NCBI GenBank assembly: GCA_047618565.1
Contig: JBLHKW010000006.1
Span: 1-56,148, forward strand
Origin: JBLHKW01 sp047618565
GTDB lineage: Bacteria > Planctomycetota > UBA1135 > GCA-002686595
Direction: 5' to 3'
Length of the DNA stretch: 56,148 nucleotides
The translations under genes and the position numbers were made by a program. Of the stretch, positions 1 through 8,736 are shown piece after piece. The notes under the pieces were generated by a model. The model searched no databases. It saw only the letters and a list, made by a program, of their open reading frames with translations, and was not told the DNA's origin. The stretch's first letter is position 1, and each line of letters opens with the position of its first letter.

Positions 1-233
1 AGGCGGGTGCGGTTCTCGAGGCCCCACACACGGCCCGCGGCGACGTCATCGCCGTAGCTGAATCCGCCCGGAAAGACCGCGATGCCATAGCCCTCGAGAC
101 GCGTCGGGTCCTCGAGCAAGCGATGCGCGTGAAGCAGGTCGGTGCTCGCGCCCGCAAGGGTCAACGCGCGCACGGTTTCGTGTTCGCAATTGGTGCCCGC
201 TGTGCGCAGCACGAGTGCTTTCGGTGCCCCCAT
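1..233 (-). CDS. purQ: Phosphoribosylformylglycinamidine synthase, glutaminase subunit PurQ (partial, N-terminus)
   Basis: The gene runs off the left edge of the window, so only the first 77 codons are present. Translation of the minus strand from the ATG at 231-233 gives MGAPKALVLRTAGTNCEHET and, further on, FPGGFSYGDDVAAGR. These are the hallmark N-terminal segments of PurQ, a class I glutamine amidotransferase (AGTNCE and PGGFSYGDD). PurQ releases ammonia from glutamine for the FGAM synthase PurL in de novo purine synthesis. The nucleophile cysteine and the His/Glu of the triad lie outside the window. It is downstream of purL on the same strand, but an intrinsic terminator separates the two genes, so it may have its own promoter. 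No clear Shine-Dalgarno sequence precedes the ATG. Confidence 0.93.
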   Translation of the reverse strand, partial: MGAPKALVLRTAGTNCEHETVRALTLAGASTDLLHAHRLLEDPTRLEGYGIAVFPGGFSYGDDVAAGRVWGLENRTR

Positions 234-293
234 AAGTGGAAAGTTGCTTCTTTTGAGAGGCGACTTCAACGGGGCACACGCCGCAAAGTTCGG

Positions 294-318
294 AAAAAGC
301 CAACCCGCGCGGGTTGGC
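294..318 (-). terminator. Intrinsic terminator downstream of purL, upstream of purQ
   Basis: Positions 299-318 form a perfect 20-base palindrome (GCCAACCCGC/GCGGGTTGGC). Read on the minus strand it is followed at once by five T residues (294-298). A GC-rich stem plus a T run is the classic Rho-independent terminator. It lies about 180 bases past the purL stop and about 60 bases before the purQ start, so it could end the purL transcript or attenuate purQ. Confidence 0.75.
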
Positions 319-426
319 GCGCGCGGAGTCGAGTCTCGCGTTCATTCGTGCCCTGCGGACGCGCGGCTCGGCGCCGACGAGGGCGGGTGGGCGAACGTGC
401 GCTGCGGGGGCCGTGCGAAGGGCGCA

Positions 427-461
427 ACCGTTTCCGCGAACGGTCCCGGAGCGCGTCCGGG
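427..461 (-). other. Two tandem stem-loops just after purL
   Basis: Two adjacent perfect hairpins lie 38-72 bases past the purL stop. One is ACCGTT/AACGGT with a six-base loop (427-444), the other CCCGGA/TCCGGG with a five-base loop (445-461). No T run follows, so I read them as 3'-UTR structure (mRNA protection or an auxiliary pause), not as the main terminator. Function is inferred from position only. Confidence 0.35.
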
Positions 462-498
462 TCCTGGCACGTAACTATCTACTGGGAAGTAACTTACG

Positions 499-3447
499 CT
501 ATCCCTGGAAGCCGCTCTGTTGAGCCGTACGCAGGGCCTCGAGCGTGACGTCCGCGATCGAACGTCCGTCGCTGCCCTTGATGCGCAGGTGGCCGGTCTT
601 CTGGAATCGACCGATCGGCGTGACCGCGACGCCGAGCAACTTGGTCTGCAAGTTGAACTTCTTGCCGGCCTCGACTTCCACAAGGAAACGCGTGCAACTC
701 TCGGAGAAAAGCAACGTCGCGTCCCGGTCGTAACGCTCGGGCAACTCGGGCAGGTCGATGGCGCCGAGGTCGATGTCGAGTCCGAGTTCGCCCCCCAGGC
801 ACATCTCGGCTGCTGCGACGGCGAGGCCACCCTCCGAAAGATCGTGGCATGCTTTCAGGTAGCCGAACTTCATCGCGCCGTGCAGCTTCCTGAAGACCGT
901 GGGCGCCTGCTCGAGATCAGGCCGCGGCACACGTCCGCCGTCGAGTCCCAGCTGCGCGAGGTACTCCGAGCCGCCCAGCTCGGGCTTGGTATGGCCGACC
1001 AGGAGCAGCAGGTTGCCTGCGCGCTTGGCGTCCATGGTGACGACGCGTTCCACGTTGGGCACGCGCGCCAGGGCCGAGATGAACAGGGTCGGCGGGATCG
1101 CCAGGGTCTGGTCCCCGTGGCGGTACTCGTTGTTGAGACTGTCCTTGCCCGAGATGAAGGGCGTGCCGTAGGCCAGCGCGGCCCGCTGGCAACCGCGCGC
1201 TGCGTGCACCAGGGCCCCAAGCTGCTCCGGGCGGTCACAGTTGCCCCAGGAGAAGTTGTCGAGGATGGCCGTGTGGTCCGGATCGCCGTAGGTGCAGACC
1301 ACATTGCGCAGCGCCTCGTCGATCACGGCCTCGGCCATCGCACCCGGGTCCAGAACGCCGTAGCGCGGGTTTGCGCCGCAGCCGAGCGCCAGGCCCATCT
1401 TGGATTCCGGCAGGGGCCGGATGACCGTCCCGTCCGAGGGTGCGTCCGCGCGTACTCCGGAGAGCGGCTTGACGACCGACATGCCCTGCACCTCGTGGTC
1501 GTACTGGCGCACGATCCACTCCTTGCTCGCGATGTTCGGGCGGCCGAGCAGGCTCACGATGGCGGCGCCCATGTCCGGCGCCTTCGGGCAGCCCGGATCC
1601 GCAATGTCGGGAGCCGTCCATGTCGCCTGGCGCGTCGGTCGCGGCGTCCCGTCGTGCAGGAACTCCATGGACATGTCGCCGACGGTGGTGCCCTTGTAGC
1701 GCAGCACTAGGCGTCCGGTGTCGGTGAAGCTCCCGATGACGGTCGCCTCCACGTCCTCGTCGCGGAAGACGGCCAGGCAGGCGTCCACCTGCTCCGGCGG
1801 AACCGAGAGGACCATCCGTTCTTGGGCCTCGCTGATCCATATTTCCTCCGGCGTGAGCCCTGGATACTTGAGCGGCACCAGATCGAGGTCGACCTCCGCG
1901 CCGGTTTCTTCACCCATCTCACCGACAGCCGACGACAATCCGCCGGCACCGCAGTCGGTGATACCGCGGTAGAGGCGCTGGTCGCGGGCCAGCATCAGGC
2001 CGTCGAGCACGCGCTTCTCCGTGATCGGGTCGCCGATCTGGACCGCAGTCGCCGAGAGCACCTCGCTGTCTTCCGTAAGTTCAGCCGAGGAGAAGGTCGC
2101 GCCGTGGATTCCGTCCCGACCGGTGCGGCCCCCGACGACGACGATGCTGTCCCCGGCCGCGACGGACTTGGTCGCGCAGTCCCGGGGCAGGATGCCCACG
2201 GTGCCCGCGTAAACCAACGGATTGCCCACGTAGCCTTCGTGGAACCAGACGCCACCGCTGATGGTCGGAATGCCCATGCGGTTGCCGTAGTCGCGCACGC
2301 CGGCCACGACTCCGCGCAGGATTCGCTTGGGGTGCATGGTGCCGCGCGGAAGGTCCTCGGGCGCCAGATCGGTGGGCCCCACGAAGAAGGCGTCACTGTT
2401 TGCGATCGGGCGCGCGCCCATGCCCACCCCGAGGATGTCCCGGATGACGCCGCCGATTCCCGTTCCGGCACCGCCGTAGGGATCGATCGCGCTCGGGTGG
2501 TTGTGGGTCTCGACCTTGAAGGCCACGTCCCAGCCCTGGTCGAACTCGATGATGCCCGCGTTGTCATGGAAGACGCTGATGCACCAGTCGCGATCGAGCT
2601 CGTAGGTGGCCGCCACGATGGTCGTCTTGAGCAGATCGTCGATCAGCTCGCCGTCCATCTCTATACGGCCCTTGAAGGTCTTGTGCTTGCAGTGCTCGCT
2701 CCAGGTCTGCGCGACCGTCTCGAGCTCGGCCGCGGTCGGAGCGCGCCCGATTTCGTCGTAGTGGGCCTGGATGGCGCGCATCTCGATCGCGTTCAGGCTC
2801 AGGCCTCCCGTATTGCTGATCTCGAGCAGAGCCGTCTCGTCGAGACCCGCGAGGGGCACGCTCACCACGTCGCCGTCCGGGTGGCCGGGCACGTTGCCAT
2901 AGAAGAGACCCTCGCCCGTCAGGGAGACGTTGTCGATGACGGGGTTCGCGAGGACACGCTGGGCGATCAGAGTGATCTGGGCGCTGTCGAGTTCACCGCT
3001 CAGCTCCCAGGCGCTGAAGGTCATGATCAGCGGCATGTCGGCGCCTTCGGCCAGCAGCCCGTTGCGCTGGATGGCACGCGCGATGGTCTGGGCCACGGGA
3101 TCCATCACGCCGGGCTTCTTGGCGACCAGGATCCGGTGCTGGGGCACGGCGTCTGGCGCGACTCCAGGGCTCATCACGCGCACGTCGTCGAGGACCGGGT
3201 CGCGTAGCAGTTCGCCAACGATGCGGTCCACCTCCGCCCGGCTGAGCGCCGGAGGAAGCAGGTAACCGCGACCCAGTCGGACAGCCAGGGCCGTTTCGAC
3301 GCCCAGTTCCGCGATGGCCTGCTCGGCGTGGACGCCATCCGGATCCTCGAATTCGGCCCGCTTGAACGTCTCGATGCGCCACGCGTCGGGCAGGCCGAGG
3401 GTCGCGGCATCGGCAGCGGGGGAGGTCGTGGCTGTTTCGGAACTCAT
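499..3447 (-). CDS. purL: Phosphoribosylformylglycinamidine synthase PurL with duplicated PurS-like N-terminus
   Basis: FGAM synthase converts FGAR plus ammonia and ATP to FGAM, the fourth step of purine synthesis. From the chosen ATG (3445-3447) the protein has 982 residues. Small PurL is about 740 and the PurQ-fused large form about 1300. The additional length is N-terminal: residues about 24-92 and 104-177 each resemble PurS (DPDG/DP motif, alternating strand-helix pattern). The catalytic PurL body begins near TWSEHCKHK (248-256) and includes ETHNHPSAI and the glycine-rich AIRS-type ATP sites. The large enzyme's N-terminal domain is known to resemble a PurS dimer, so this looks like PurS-PurS-PurL with a separate PurQ. 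An in-frame ATG 19 codons upstream opens a low-complexity proline/alanine stretch and is less likely. Confidence 0.95.
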   Translation of the reverse strand: MSSETATTSPAADAATLGLPDAWRIETFKRAEFEDPDGVHAEQAIAELGVETALAVRLGRGYLLPPALSRAEVDRIVGELLRDPVLDDVRVMSPGVAPDAVPQHRILVAKKPGVMDPVAQTIARAIQRNGLLAEGADMPLIMTFSAWELSGELDSAQITLIAQRVLANPVIDNVSLTGEGLFYGNVPGHPDGDVVSVPLAGLDETALLEISNTGGLSLNAIEMRAIQAHYDEIGRAPTAAELETVAQTWSEHCKHKTFKGRIEMDGELIDDLLKTTIVAATYELDRDWCISVFHDNAGIIEFDQGWDVAFKVETHNHPSAIDPYGGAGTGIGGVIRDILGVGMGARPIANSDAFFVGPTDLAPEDLPRGTMHPKRILRGVVAGVRDYGNRMGIPTISGGVWFHEGYVGNPLVYAGTVGILPRDCATKSVAAGDSIVVVGGRTGRDGIHGATFSSAELTEDSEVLSATAVQIGDPITEKRVLDGLMLARDQRLYRGITDCGAGGLSSAVGEMGEETGAEVDLDLVPLKYPGLTPEEIWISEAQERMVLSVPPEQVDACLAVFRDEDVEATVIGSFTDTGRLVLRYKGTTVGDMSMEFLHDGTPRPTRQATWTAPDIADPGCPKAPDMGAAIVSLLGRPNIASKEWIVRQYDHEVQGMSVVKPLSGVRADAPSDGTVIRPLPESKMGLALGCGANPRYGVLDPGAMAEAVIDEALRNVVCTYGDPDHTAILDNFSWGNCDRPEQLGALVHAARGCQRAALAYGTPFISGKDSLNNEYRHGDQTLAIPPTLFISALARVPNVERVVTMDAKRAGNLLLLVGHTKPELGGSEYLAQLGLDGGRVPRPDLEQAPTVFRKLHGAMKFGYLKACHDLSEGGLAVAAAEMCLGGELGLDIDLGAIDLPELPERYDRDATLLFSESCTRFLVEVEAGKKFNLQTKLLGVAVTPIGRFQKTGHLRIKGSDGRSIADVTLEALRTAQQSGFQG

Positions 3448-3696
3448 GGCGGGTGGGGGGGCCGGTGGGGGCTGGTGCTGGAGCGCCAACGGCGCGCGCG
3501 GCAACAGTCTATCGCCGGCGCCGCGCCGATAAAGGCGGGCCCTGAACCGGGAGCGTGCAAATCCGAGGCGCCCTCCAGGCCCCGCGCAGGGCCGAATTCC
3601 CGGAGCCCCTTGCGCAGCGCCCGTCCGTGTTCAACCATGGGGTGCCACAGGCCGCCGCGTCCGGCGCCCGACAGGCAACTTCCCCAAGGCTACCCA

Positions 3697-4728
3697 GTGA
3701 CCCCTTCCGGCCGAAACAACGACAACACTCCGGGCCTGGCCTTCGAGCGCCCGATCCGTGACGTAGAGTCCGAGCTGCGGGAGCTCGAGGAGCTCTCCGA
3801 TCGCACCCAGCTGGATCTATCGCCCGAGATCGAGGCCAAGCGCGTACGCCTCTCCGAGGTGATCGAGGAGACCTACTCGGGGCTCTCCGCCTGGGAGCGG
3901 GTCAACGTCGCGCGCCACCCGAACCGGCCGGTGGCCTCCGACTACATCAAGCACATCTGCGAGGACTTCGTGGAGCTGCACGGCGACCGCGTCTTCGGGG
4001 ATGACCCGGCGATCGTCACCGGCCTTGCGACGATCGGCGGGCGCAAGATTCTGCTCGTCGGACACCGCAAGGGCCGTACGGTCAAGGAGCGCCTGGCGTG
4101 CAACTTTGGCTGCGCCCACCCGGAGGGCTATCGCAAGGCCCTGCGCAAGATGCAGCTCGCGGAGCGCCTGGGTCTGCCGATCGTGACGCTGATCAACACC
4201 CCGGGGGCGTATCCGGGCATGGCTGCCGAGGAGCGCGGGCAGGCGGCGGCCATCGCCGAGAACATCCTGGCCATGTTCCAGCTGAAGACTCCCATATTGA
4301 CCATCGTCATCGGCGAGGGCGGTTCCGGAGGCGCCCTCGGCATCGGCGTCGGCGATCGCGTGCTCATGCTTCAGTACGCCTACTATTCCGTCATCACTCC
4401 CGAGGGCTGCGCGGCCATCCTCTGGCGCGACGGGGAGCGCTCCCCGGCGGCTGCCGAGGCCCTGCGCTTGACGGCCAAGGACCTGCTCGGCTTCAAGGTG
4501 ATCGACGGTGTCGTTCCCGAGCCCGCGGGTGGAGCACACCGCGCACGGGATGTGGCCTACGAGAACCTCACCACGGCGATCACCGACAACCTCGACGAGC
4601 TCTGCCAGCTGCCGACGGAGGAACTCGTCGCACAGCGACGTAAGAAGTACCGACGCATCGGAGCGATCGAGGGGCGCTTCCCGGTGCTGGAGCAGGCGGC
4701 GGAGGCCGAACTGCAGAGCGAGCGTTAG
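3697..4728 (+). CDS. accA: Acetyl-CoA carboxylase carboxyltransferase subunit alpha
   Basis: AccA works with AccD to transfer the carboxyl group from biotin-carried CO2 to acetyl-CoA, giving malonyl-CoA for fatty acid synthesis. The protein contains the family signatures LAFERPIRDVESELRELE near the N-terminus, GRKILLVGHRKG, INTPGAYPGMAAEERGQ, and IGEGGSGGALGIGVGDRVLM, followed by the SVITPEGCAAILW segment. I start it at GTG 3697, after a weak CAAGGC ribosome site, which gives 343 residues (usual length about 320). The open frame continues upstream to 3328, but that part is low-complexity and overlaps the divergent purL. No accD is seen nearby, as is common where accA stands alone. Confidence 0.95.
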   Translation: MTPSGRNNDNTPGLAFERPIRDVESELRELEELSDRTQLDLSPEIEAKRVRLSEVIEETYSGLSAWERVNVARHPNRPVASDYIKHICEDFVELHGDRVFGDDPAIVTGLATIGGRKILLVGHRKGRTVKERLACNFGCAHPEGYRKALRKMQLAERLGLPIVTLINTPGAYPGMAAEERGQAAAIAENILAMFQLKTPILTIVIGEGGSGGALGIGVGDRVLMLQYAYYSVITPEGCAAILWRDGERSPAAAEALRLTAKDLLGFKVIDGVVPEPAGGAHRARDVAYENLTTAITDNLDELCQLPTEELVAQRRKKYRRIGAIEGRFPVLEQAAEAELQSER

Positions 4729-4861
4729 TGGCCGCCGGTCCGCACCCGCTGGCCGTGGGCCAACATTTCGAATGCGTCTCCGTAGACGCGTGGACGTGTC
4801 GTCACCCTCTTCATATTTGCCCGCAGCAAGCGGTTCCGCGGCGCCTGGACGGCGGGGCACC

Positions 4862-5557
4862 GTGAGCGAGCAGCCTCCGGCGCCCGTGGGGGACGACCAG
4901 GCCAGGGAGCGCGCCCGGGCCCAGCGCGAGGCCAGCCACGCCCTGATCCGGCGCGCCCAGGCGGGCGATGAGGAGGCCTTCGGAGAGCTCGTGCGCAGCC
5001 ACCAGCGCCGTGCGTGGCGCGTGGCGCGCAACATGCTGCCCTCGGATGAGGACGCCGAGGACGTCGCCCAGGAGGCCTTCCTGCGCATTTTCCGGAGCCT
5101 CGAACGTTTCGACTTTCAGCACGACTTCACCACGTGGCTCTATCGAATCGTTACCAATCTGGCGATCGACTTCCTGCGTAAGCGTCGCCCCGTCGTTTCC
5201 ACGGCGAGCACCCTCGACGACGACGAGGACGACTACGACCTGCTCGATCCGCGTGACGAGCGGCCCTCCGACCTCATGGAGGCCAAAGAGACCGCGGGCG
5301 AGGTCAGGGACTGCCTGGGCGCCCTGGCGCCCCATTTTCAGGCCGTCCTGGTCCTGCGCGAACTCGAGGGGCTGCCATGTACCGAGATCGCCGAGATCGT
5401 CGGAGCGACCCACGTGACCGTGCGCTGGCGCCTCCACAGGGGCAGAAAACTATTCCAGGACGAGTGGGAGCGGCGTGCTCGCCTGGCCGATCAGCGCGGA
5501 CCGAGCCCCGATTCCGAGAAAAACCGAGCAGAGGGCGGATCTTCGTCCAACACCTGA
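4862..5557 (+). CDS. ECF (RpoE-like) RNA polymerase sigma factor
   Basis: This is a two-domain extracytoplasmic-function sigma factor of 231 residues from GTG 4862. Region 2 is clear (EEAFGELVRSHQRRAWRVAR, then DAEDVAQEAFLRIFRSL, then FTTWLYRIVTNLAIDFLRKR). An acidic linker rich in Asp follows, and region 4 has the helix-turn-helix LPCTEIAEIVGATHVTVRWR. A GGCGGGG stretch precedes the GTG. An alternative ATG at 4772 would add 30 arginine/serine-rich residues. A zinc-finger anti-sigma gene follows after 58 bases, which argues that this sigma factor is held inactive by that partner until an envelope or redox signal releases it. The target regulon cannot be read from the window. Confidence 0.92.
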   Translation: MSEQPPAPVGDDQARERARAQREASHALIRRAQAGDEEAFGELVRSHQRRAWRVARNMLPSDEDAEDVAQEAFLRIFRSLERFDFQHDFTTWLYRIVTNLAIDFLRKRRPVVSTASTLDDDEDDYDLLDPRDERPSDLMEAKETAGEVRDCLGALAPHFQAVLVLRELEGLPCTEIAEIVGATHVTVRWRLHRGRKLFQDEWERRARLADQRGPSPDSEKNRAEGGSSSNT

Positions 5558-5615
5558 CCCGACGTCCCGTAGACGTCCATGTTCCACAAGCGAGGAACAA
5601 CCCAACGAAATTGCG

Positions 5616-6407
5616 ATGGAAAGATTGCCTGAGACCTGCACCGAGATAAGCGCGACCCTGCCGTTGTTCGCGGGCTACGACCTCGAAGCCCCGGAGATGG
5701 AAGCGGTCGCCAAGCATCTTGAACGCTGTGAGGAATGCCGAGAGGCCTGCGACAGGGCTCGGAGAGCCCGCGAGGTTCTGGGGACGCTGCGAAGCGAACC
5801 CGGATCGCGCGGTGAGCCCGGTCCGGACCTCTGGGATGGCATTCGGTCTCAGCTCATCACCGAGGGATTGCTCGAGTCGGGTCCGCGTGTTGCGCGGCCC
5901 TTCTTTAGCCCCCGGTGGTGGGCAGGTAATGCTGCGGCTGCGGCTGCGGTGGTTATCATCTCGTTCGGCGTCCTGCGGGACTCGGGCGACCTTTCAAACA
6001 CGGATCCGCAGCCGGGTACACCGGCCACTGCTCAGGCGAGCAGCGCGGGATCGGTGGCTGCGCTCCATGACGCGGCGGACAATCCGGCGACCGACGCCGC
6101 CCAGCCAGTGACCGGGGCCCAGCCGCGCAGCACGCGCATCCCCGCGGATGCGTCGCTCGTCGGTCACGGGACCGTGCCCGGCCGACGCATGGGCGGGCAG
6201 GGCTTTCAGCCCAGGCCTGATGCTGCCGGTCAGAATGCTACGACTCCGACCGATGGACAGACCCGTCCTCTGGGCGAGCTGCGCCGCCTGGAGCCGAGTG
6301 AACTCGGCCTCTACGAGCAGGCTCTGCAGAACGCCCGCATTGTTCCGCTACAGGTCAGGCAAGGCGGTTCGGCGAACCGGCAATGGCGCGTGTCAGGAAT
6401 CCGCTGA
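5616..6407 (+). CDS. Putative membrane-anchored zinc-finger anti-sigma factor
   Basis: The protein has 263 residues. Its N-terminus has the zf-HC2 (putative zinc-finger, ZAS) pattern: Cys8, His34, Cys38 and Cys41, with HLERCEECREACDR at the core. One hydrophobic segment follows at about residues 110-130 (WWAGNAAAAAAVVIISFGVL). The remainder is a low-complexity Pro/Ala/Thr-rich outer part with no domain I recognise. This layout (cytoplasmic zinc finger, single membrane pass, extracytoplasmic tail) is typical of anti-sigma factors encoded next to their ECF sigma factor, here 58 bases upstream. I infer that it binds the upstream sigma factor. The sensed signal is unknown. Confidence 0.82.
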   Translation: MERLPETCTEISATLPLFAGYDLEAPEMEAVAKHLERCEECREACDRARRAREVLGTLRSEPGSRGEPGPDLWDGIRSQLITEGLLESGPRVARPFFSPRWWAGNAAAAAAVVIISFGVLRDSGDLSNTDPQPGTPATAQASSAGSVAALHDAADNPATDAAQPVTGAQPRSTRIPADASLVGHGTVPGRRMGGQGFQPRPDAAGQNATTPTDGQTRPLGELRRLEPSELGLYEQALQNARIVPLQVRQGGSANRQWRVSGIR

Positions 6408-6525
6408 GGCCGGTTTGCGCTGCAGGCGGCATCGCGCCTGAGCCCGCAGCGCGTCGGGTTGCGGAAGATCGGGCCGCTACAGGCGAGCGCCTCGCAGGGC
6501 CAGGTGGCGCCGGGAGCACTTCCGA

Positions 6526-7725
6526 ATGAACATCCACTGGATCGGCATCGCGTTGAGCGTGACCCTCGGGAACACTGCACTTGCGCAAGGGGCGCCGCAG
6601 GCACCGATGGATCCCGCGCATCCCACGGCCAAGGATGTGCCGTCGGGCCCGACCTCGGGATCCGCGCTCAAGGGCAGACGCTCCACCGCAGGTCGTAGCG
6701 GACCGTCCGGTGACCTGCCGGGTCAAACTCCAAGGGGCTTTTCGGAAGCCGAGCGCGCCGCGTGGCGCCGCGGCCTCGCACAACCCGATCTAGACCACCG
6801 CTTCGGGGCATACCTGGAGCTTGTCGAGCGCGCTGCGAGCGATCCCCTGGTAGAGGAGTTACTCCTCGCCTGGGCGCACGATGACAGCGATGTCGAGCTG
6901 GCCTGGTCCGCGCGCCTGGGACTGCGGGAGGCGCGCTCCATGAGGGTCCGAAACCGGCGTGGCGCCAGGCGCTACAGCGACCTCATGACCGGACTCAGCG
7001 TGCACGTTGCTGAAGTGCCCCAGGGAATCATGGTCGCCAAGCCGCGGGGCGTTCTGCCGGGCGACGGGAGCGGGCGATCTGGCTCCCGGATTCTGCGGCT
7101 CCAAACGGGCCCCACGGGGGTCCGGCTCGAGGTCCGCGATACTAGCGAGGAGGGCGGGCGTGCAGAGGTCATCGAGGCCCCCGACCTGGCGCAATTGCTG
7201 GAGCAGCACCCCGAGCTCGCGCGGGACCTGGCCAGCGTCCGACTCGTTCCGGAGCCGGGAGCCGGAGAGGCGGACGCGCTCGTGGGAGACCTGAGTGCTC
7301 AGATGGAATTCAGCTTCGATGCCCTGTGGAGTGGTGATGCCGGCCTGCTGCGGACCGACATTCTGGGCATCCGGATGCGCGAGCTGGCTTCCGACGTGGG
7401 GAGCGCGGGCGACCAGGCGCCTCCGGTCGGGTTATTCGTCGAAGGCGTCCTGCACGACACCATCGCGGAGGTCATCGCGTTGAAGCGCGGAGACCTGTTG
7501 CTCGAACTGAACAGCGTCGCGTTGGAGTGCGGGGACGACCTCTCGCGCATCATCAAGGGGCGCGAGGCGTCTGGCACGATCACCGTCACGGTCGAGCGGG
7601 ACGGTGCTCTGCACACGCTGACCTGGAAGCCCACGATCAGCGGCGACCGGGCTGGCGTGCCCGTGGAGCCGGCGCCTCCGATCGAACGGTCCGAGCCCAC
7701 GCCCCCGGCGACAGACGGCGAGTGA
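6526..7725 (+). CDS. Secreted PDZ-domain protein next to the sigma/anti-sigma pair
   Basis: The protein has 399 residues with a short signal peptide (MNIHWIGIALSVTLGNTALAQ). A Pro/Gly-rich linker follows, then a helical region at about 65-140. Near the C-terminus (about 300-375) is a PDZ-like segment with VGLFVEGVLHDTIAEVIALK and RGDLLLELNSVAL, the ligand-binding and GD-L-x-L-N elements of PDZ domains. I see no trypsin-like or other protease domain, so it is not a DegP/HtrA protease. Same strand and close spacing to the sigma/anti-sigma genes suggest a third member of that unit, perhaps an envelope-stress adaptor that binds C-termini of misfolded proteins. That role is inference. Confidence 0.7.
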   Translation: MNIHWIGIALSVTLGNTALAQGAPQAPMDPAHPTAKDVPSGPTSGSALKGRRSTAGRSGPSGDLPGQTPRGFSEAERAAWRRGLAQPDLDHRFGAYLELVERAASDPLVEELLLAWAHDDSDVELAWSARLGLREARSMRVRNRRGARRYSDLMTGLSVHVAEVPQGIMVAKPRGVLPGDGSGRSGSRILRLQTGPTGVRLEVRDTSEEGGRAEVIEAPDLAQLLEQHPELARDLASVRLVPEPGAGEADALVGDLSAQMEFSFDALWSGDAGLLRTDILGIRMRELASDVGSAGDQAPPVGLFVEGVLHDTIAEVIALKRGDLLLELNSVALECGDDLSRIIKGREASGTITVTVERDGALHTLTWKPTISGDRAGVPVEPAPPIERSEPTPPATDGE

Positions 7726-7732
7726 CCGGCGT

Positions 7733-8704
7733 TCAGCGTGGAGCGGGACGGCCCCGTTCCCGGAGTGCTGCGTCGGCATCGTTGCGCAGGTCCCACGCGC
7801 GCTGGTAATTGGGATCGTCAAAGGCGTCGTCGGAGAGCGCCAGGTAACGGTCGATAGCATGCCGCGCCTCCTCGTAGCGGCCGACCTCGAACAGCTGTTG
7901 CGCCAGCCTGCTGTGCACTTCTGGTATCTCCGGATCGAGCTCGATCACGGCCTGCAGCTCCTGGATGGCCTCTTCTTGCCGGTCCAGGCGGCGCAGGATC
8001 GAGGCGCGGTGCAGGTGCGTCTTGGTGACGAGCTGCGTGTTGCCCGCGAGCCAGCCGCGGATCTGAGCCTCCCTGCTGGCCGAGATGTCCTCCGTCAGTT
8101 GCCCCTGCCAGAAGGTCGTGTGCTGGCCCACGGACGCGATAAGCCGTCCTGAAACCTCAAAGCTCTGGGCGTCCTGCCCGAGCAACGCGTGGGTCCGCAT
8201 CAGGCCGTTCAGCGCCTCCCGGTCCCCGCGCTGGTCCGCCAGAACCCTCTCGTACAGCTCGACCGCCTCGCGCCAGGACTTCTGGGCCTCGCCCGCGTGC
8301 TTCGGCTTGCCTGCGCGTGCGGCCTCGTCGAAGAGCAGGCCCTTGCGCTCCAGGCAAGTGGCCAGGCCGAGGTCCACGCGGTAGTCCTGCTCGCCGCGCA
8401 GTCCGCGGAACAGACTCTCTGCGGTCGCCAGGTCGACACGGGTCTCGCGGCGAACCAGAATCATGGCGGTGAGCAAGCGCAGTCTGCGGTCGCGCGGGTC
8501 CGCCTCCAGGCCGCGCTGGGCCTGGTCCAGCGCTCGCTCCAGCTCACCCATTTCATGGAAACGCAGGGCATTCTCGTAATGCAGCTCCACGCGTTCCTCC
8601 TGGCTGGGTCCCTCGGGCCCGCCCTCGAAGATGCAGCTGGCCTGGGCCAGGCAGAGAGCCAGGACGGCGATGGAGCGAATGGCGGGATTGGGCATCGAGA
8701 ACAT
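7733..8704 (-). CDS. TPR-repeat lipoprotein
   Basis: The 323-residue protein starts with a lipoprotein-type signal (MFSMPNPAIRSIAVLALC, ending in AQASC-I, a slightly atypical lipobox). Tetratricopeptide repeats follow, clearest in YENALRFHEMGELERALDQA, then ILRRLDRQEEAIQELQAVIE and the next repeat with RLAQQLFEVGRYEEARHAI. TPR lipoproteins serve as scaffolds in envelope complexes or outer-membrane assembly, but nothing here identifies the partner. The gene is convergent with the PDZ gene (7 bases apart) and lies 32 bases downstream of the NFACT gene on the same strand. A second ATG at 8695 is an equally possible start. Confidence 0.78.
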   Translation of the reverse strand: MFSMPNPAIRSIAVLALCLAQASCIFEGGPEGPSQEERVELHYENALRFHEMGELERALDQAQRGLEADPRDRRLRLLTAMILVRRETRVDLATAESLFRGLRGEQDYRVDLGLATCLERKGLLFDEAARAGKPKHAGEAQKSWREAVELYERVLADQRGDREALNGLMRTHALLGQDAQSFEVSGRLIASVGQHTTFWQGQLTEDISASREAQIRGWLAGNTQLVTKTHLHRASILRRLDRQEEAIQELQAVIELDPEIPEVHSRLAQQLFEVGRYEEARHAIDRYLALSDDAFDDPNYQRAWDLRNDADAALRERGRPAPR

Positions 8705-8736
8705 GAGGAGATCGGGGCAGGGGCTCGGCGGGGCTG

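Noticed and set aside
1822..3207. 461-codon plus-strand frame antisense to purL
   Set aside because: Antisense of a strongly conserved enzyme in GC-rich DNA. The product is Arg/His/Asp-rich without any domain, typical of a shadow frame.
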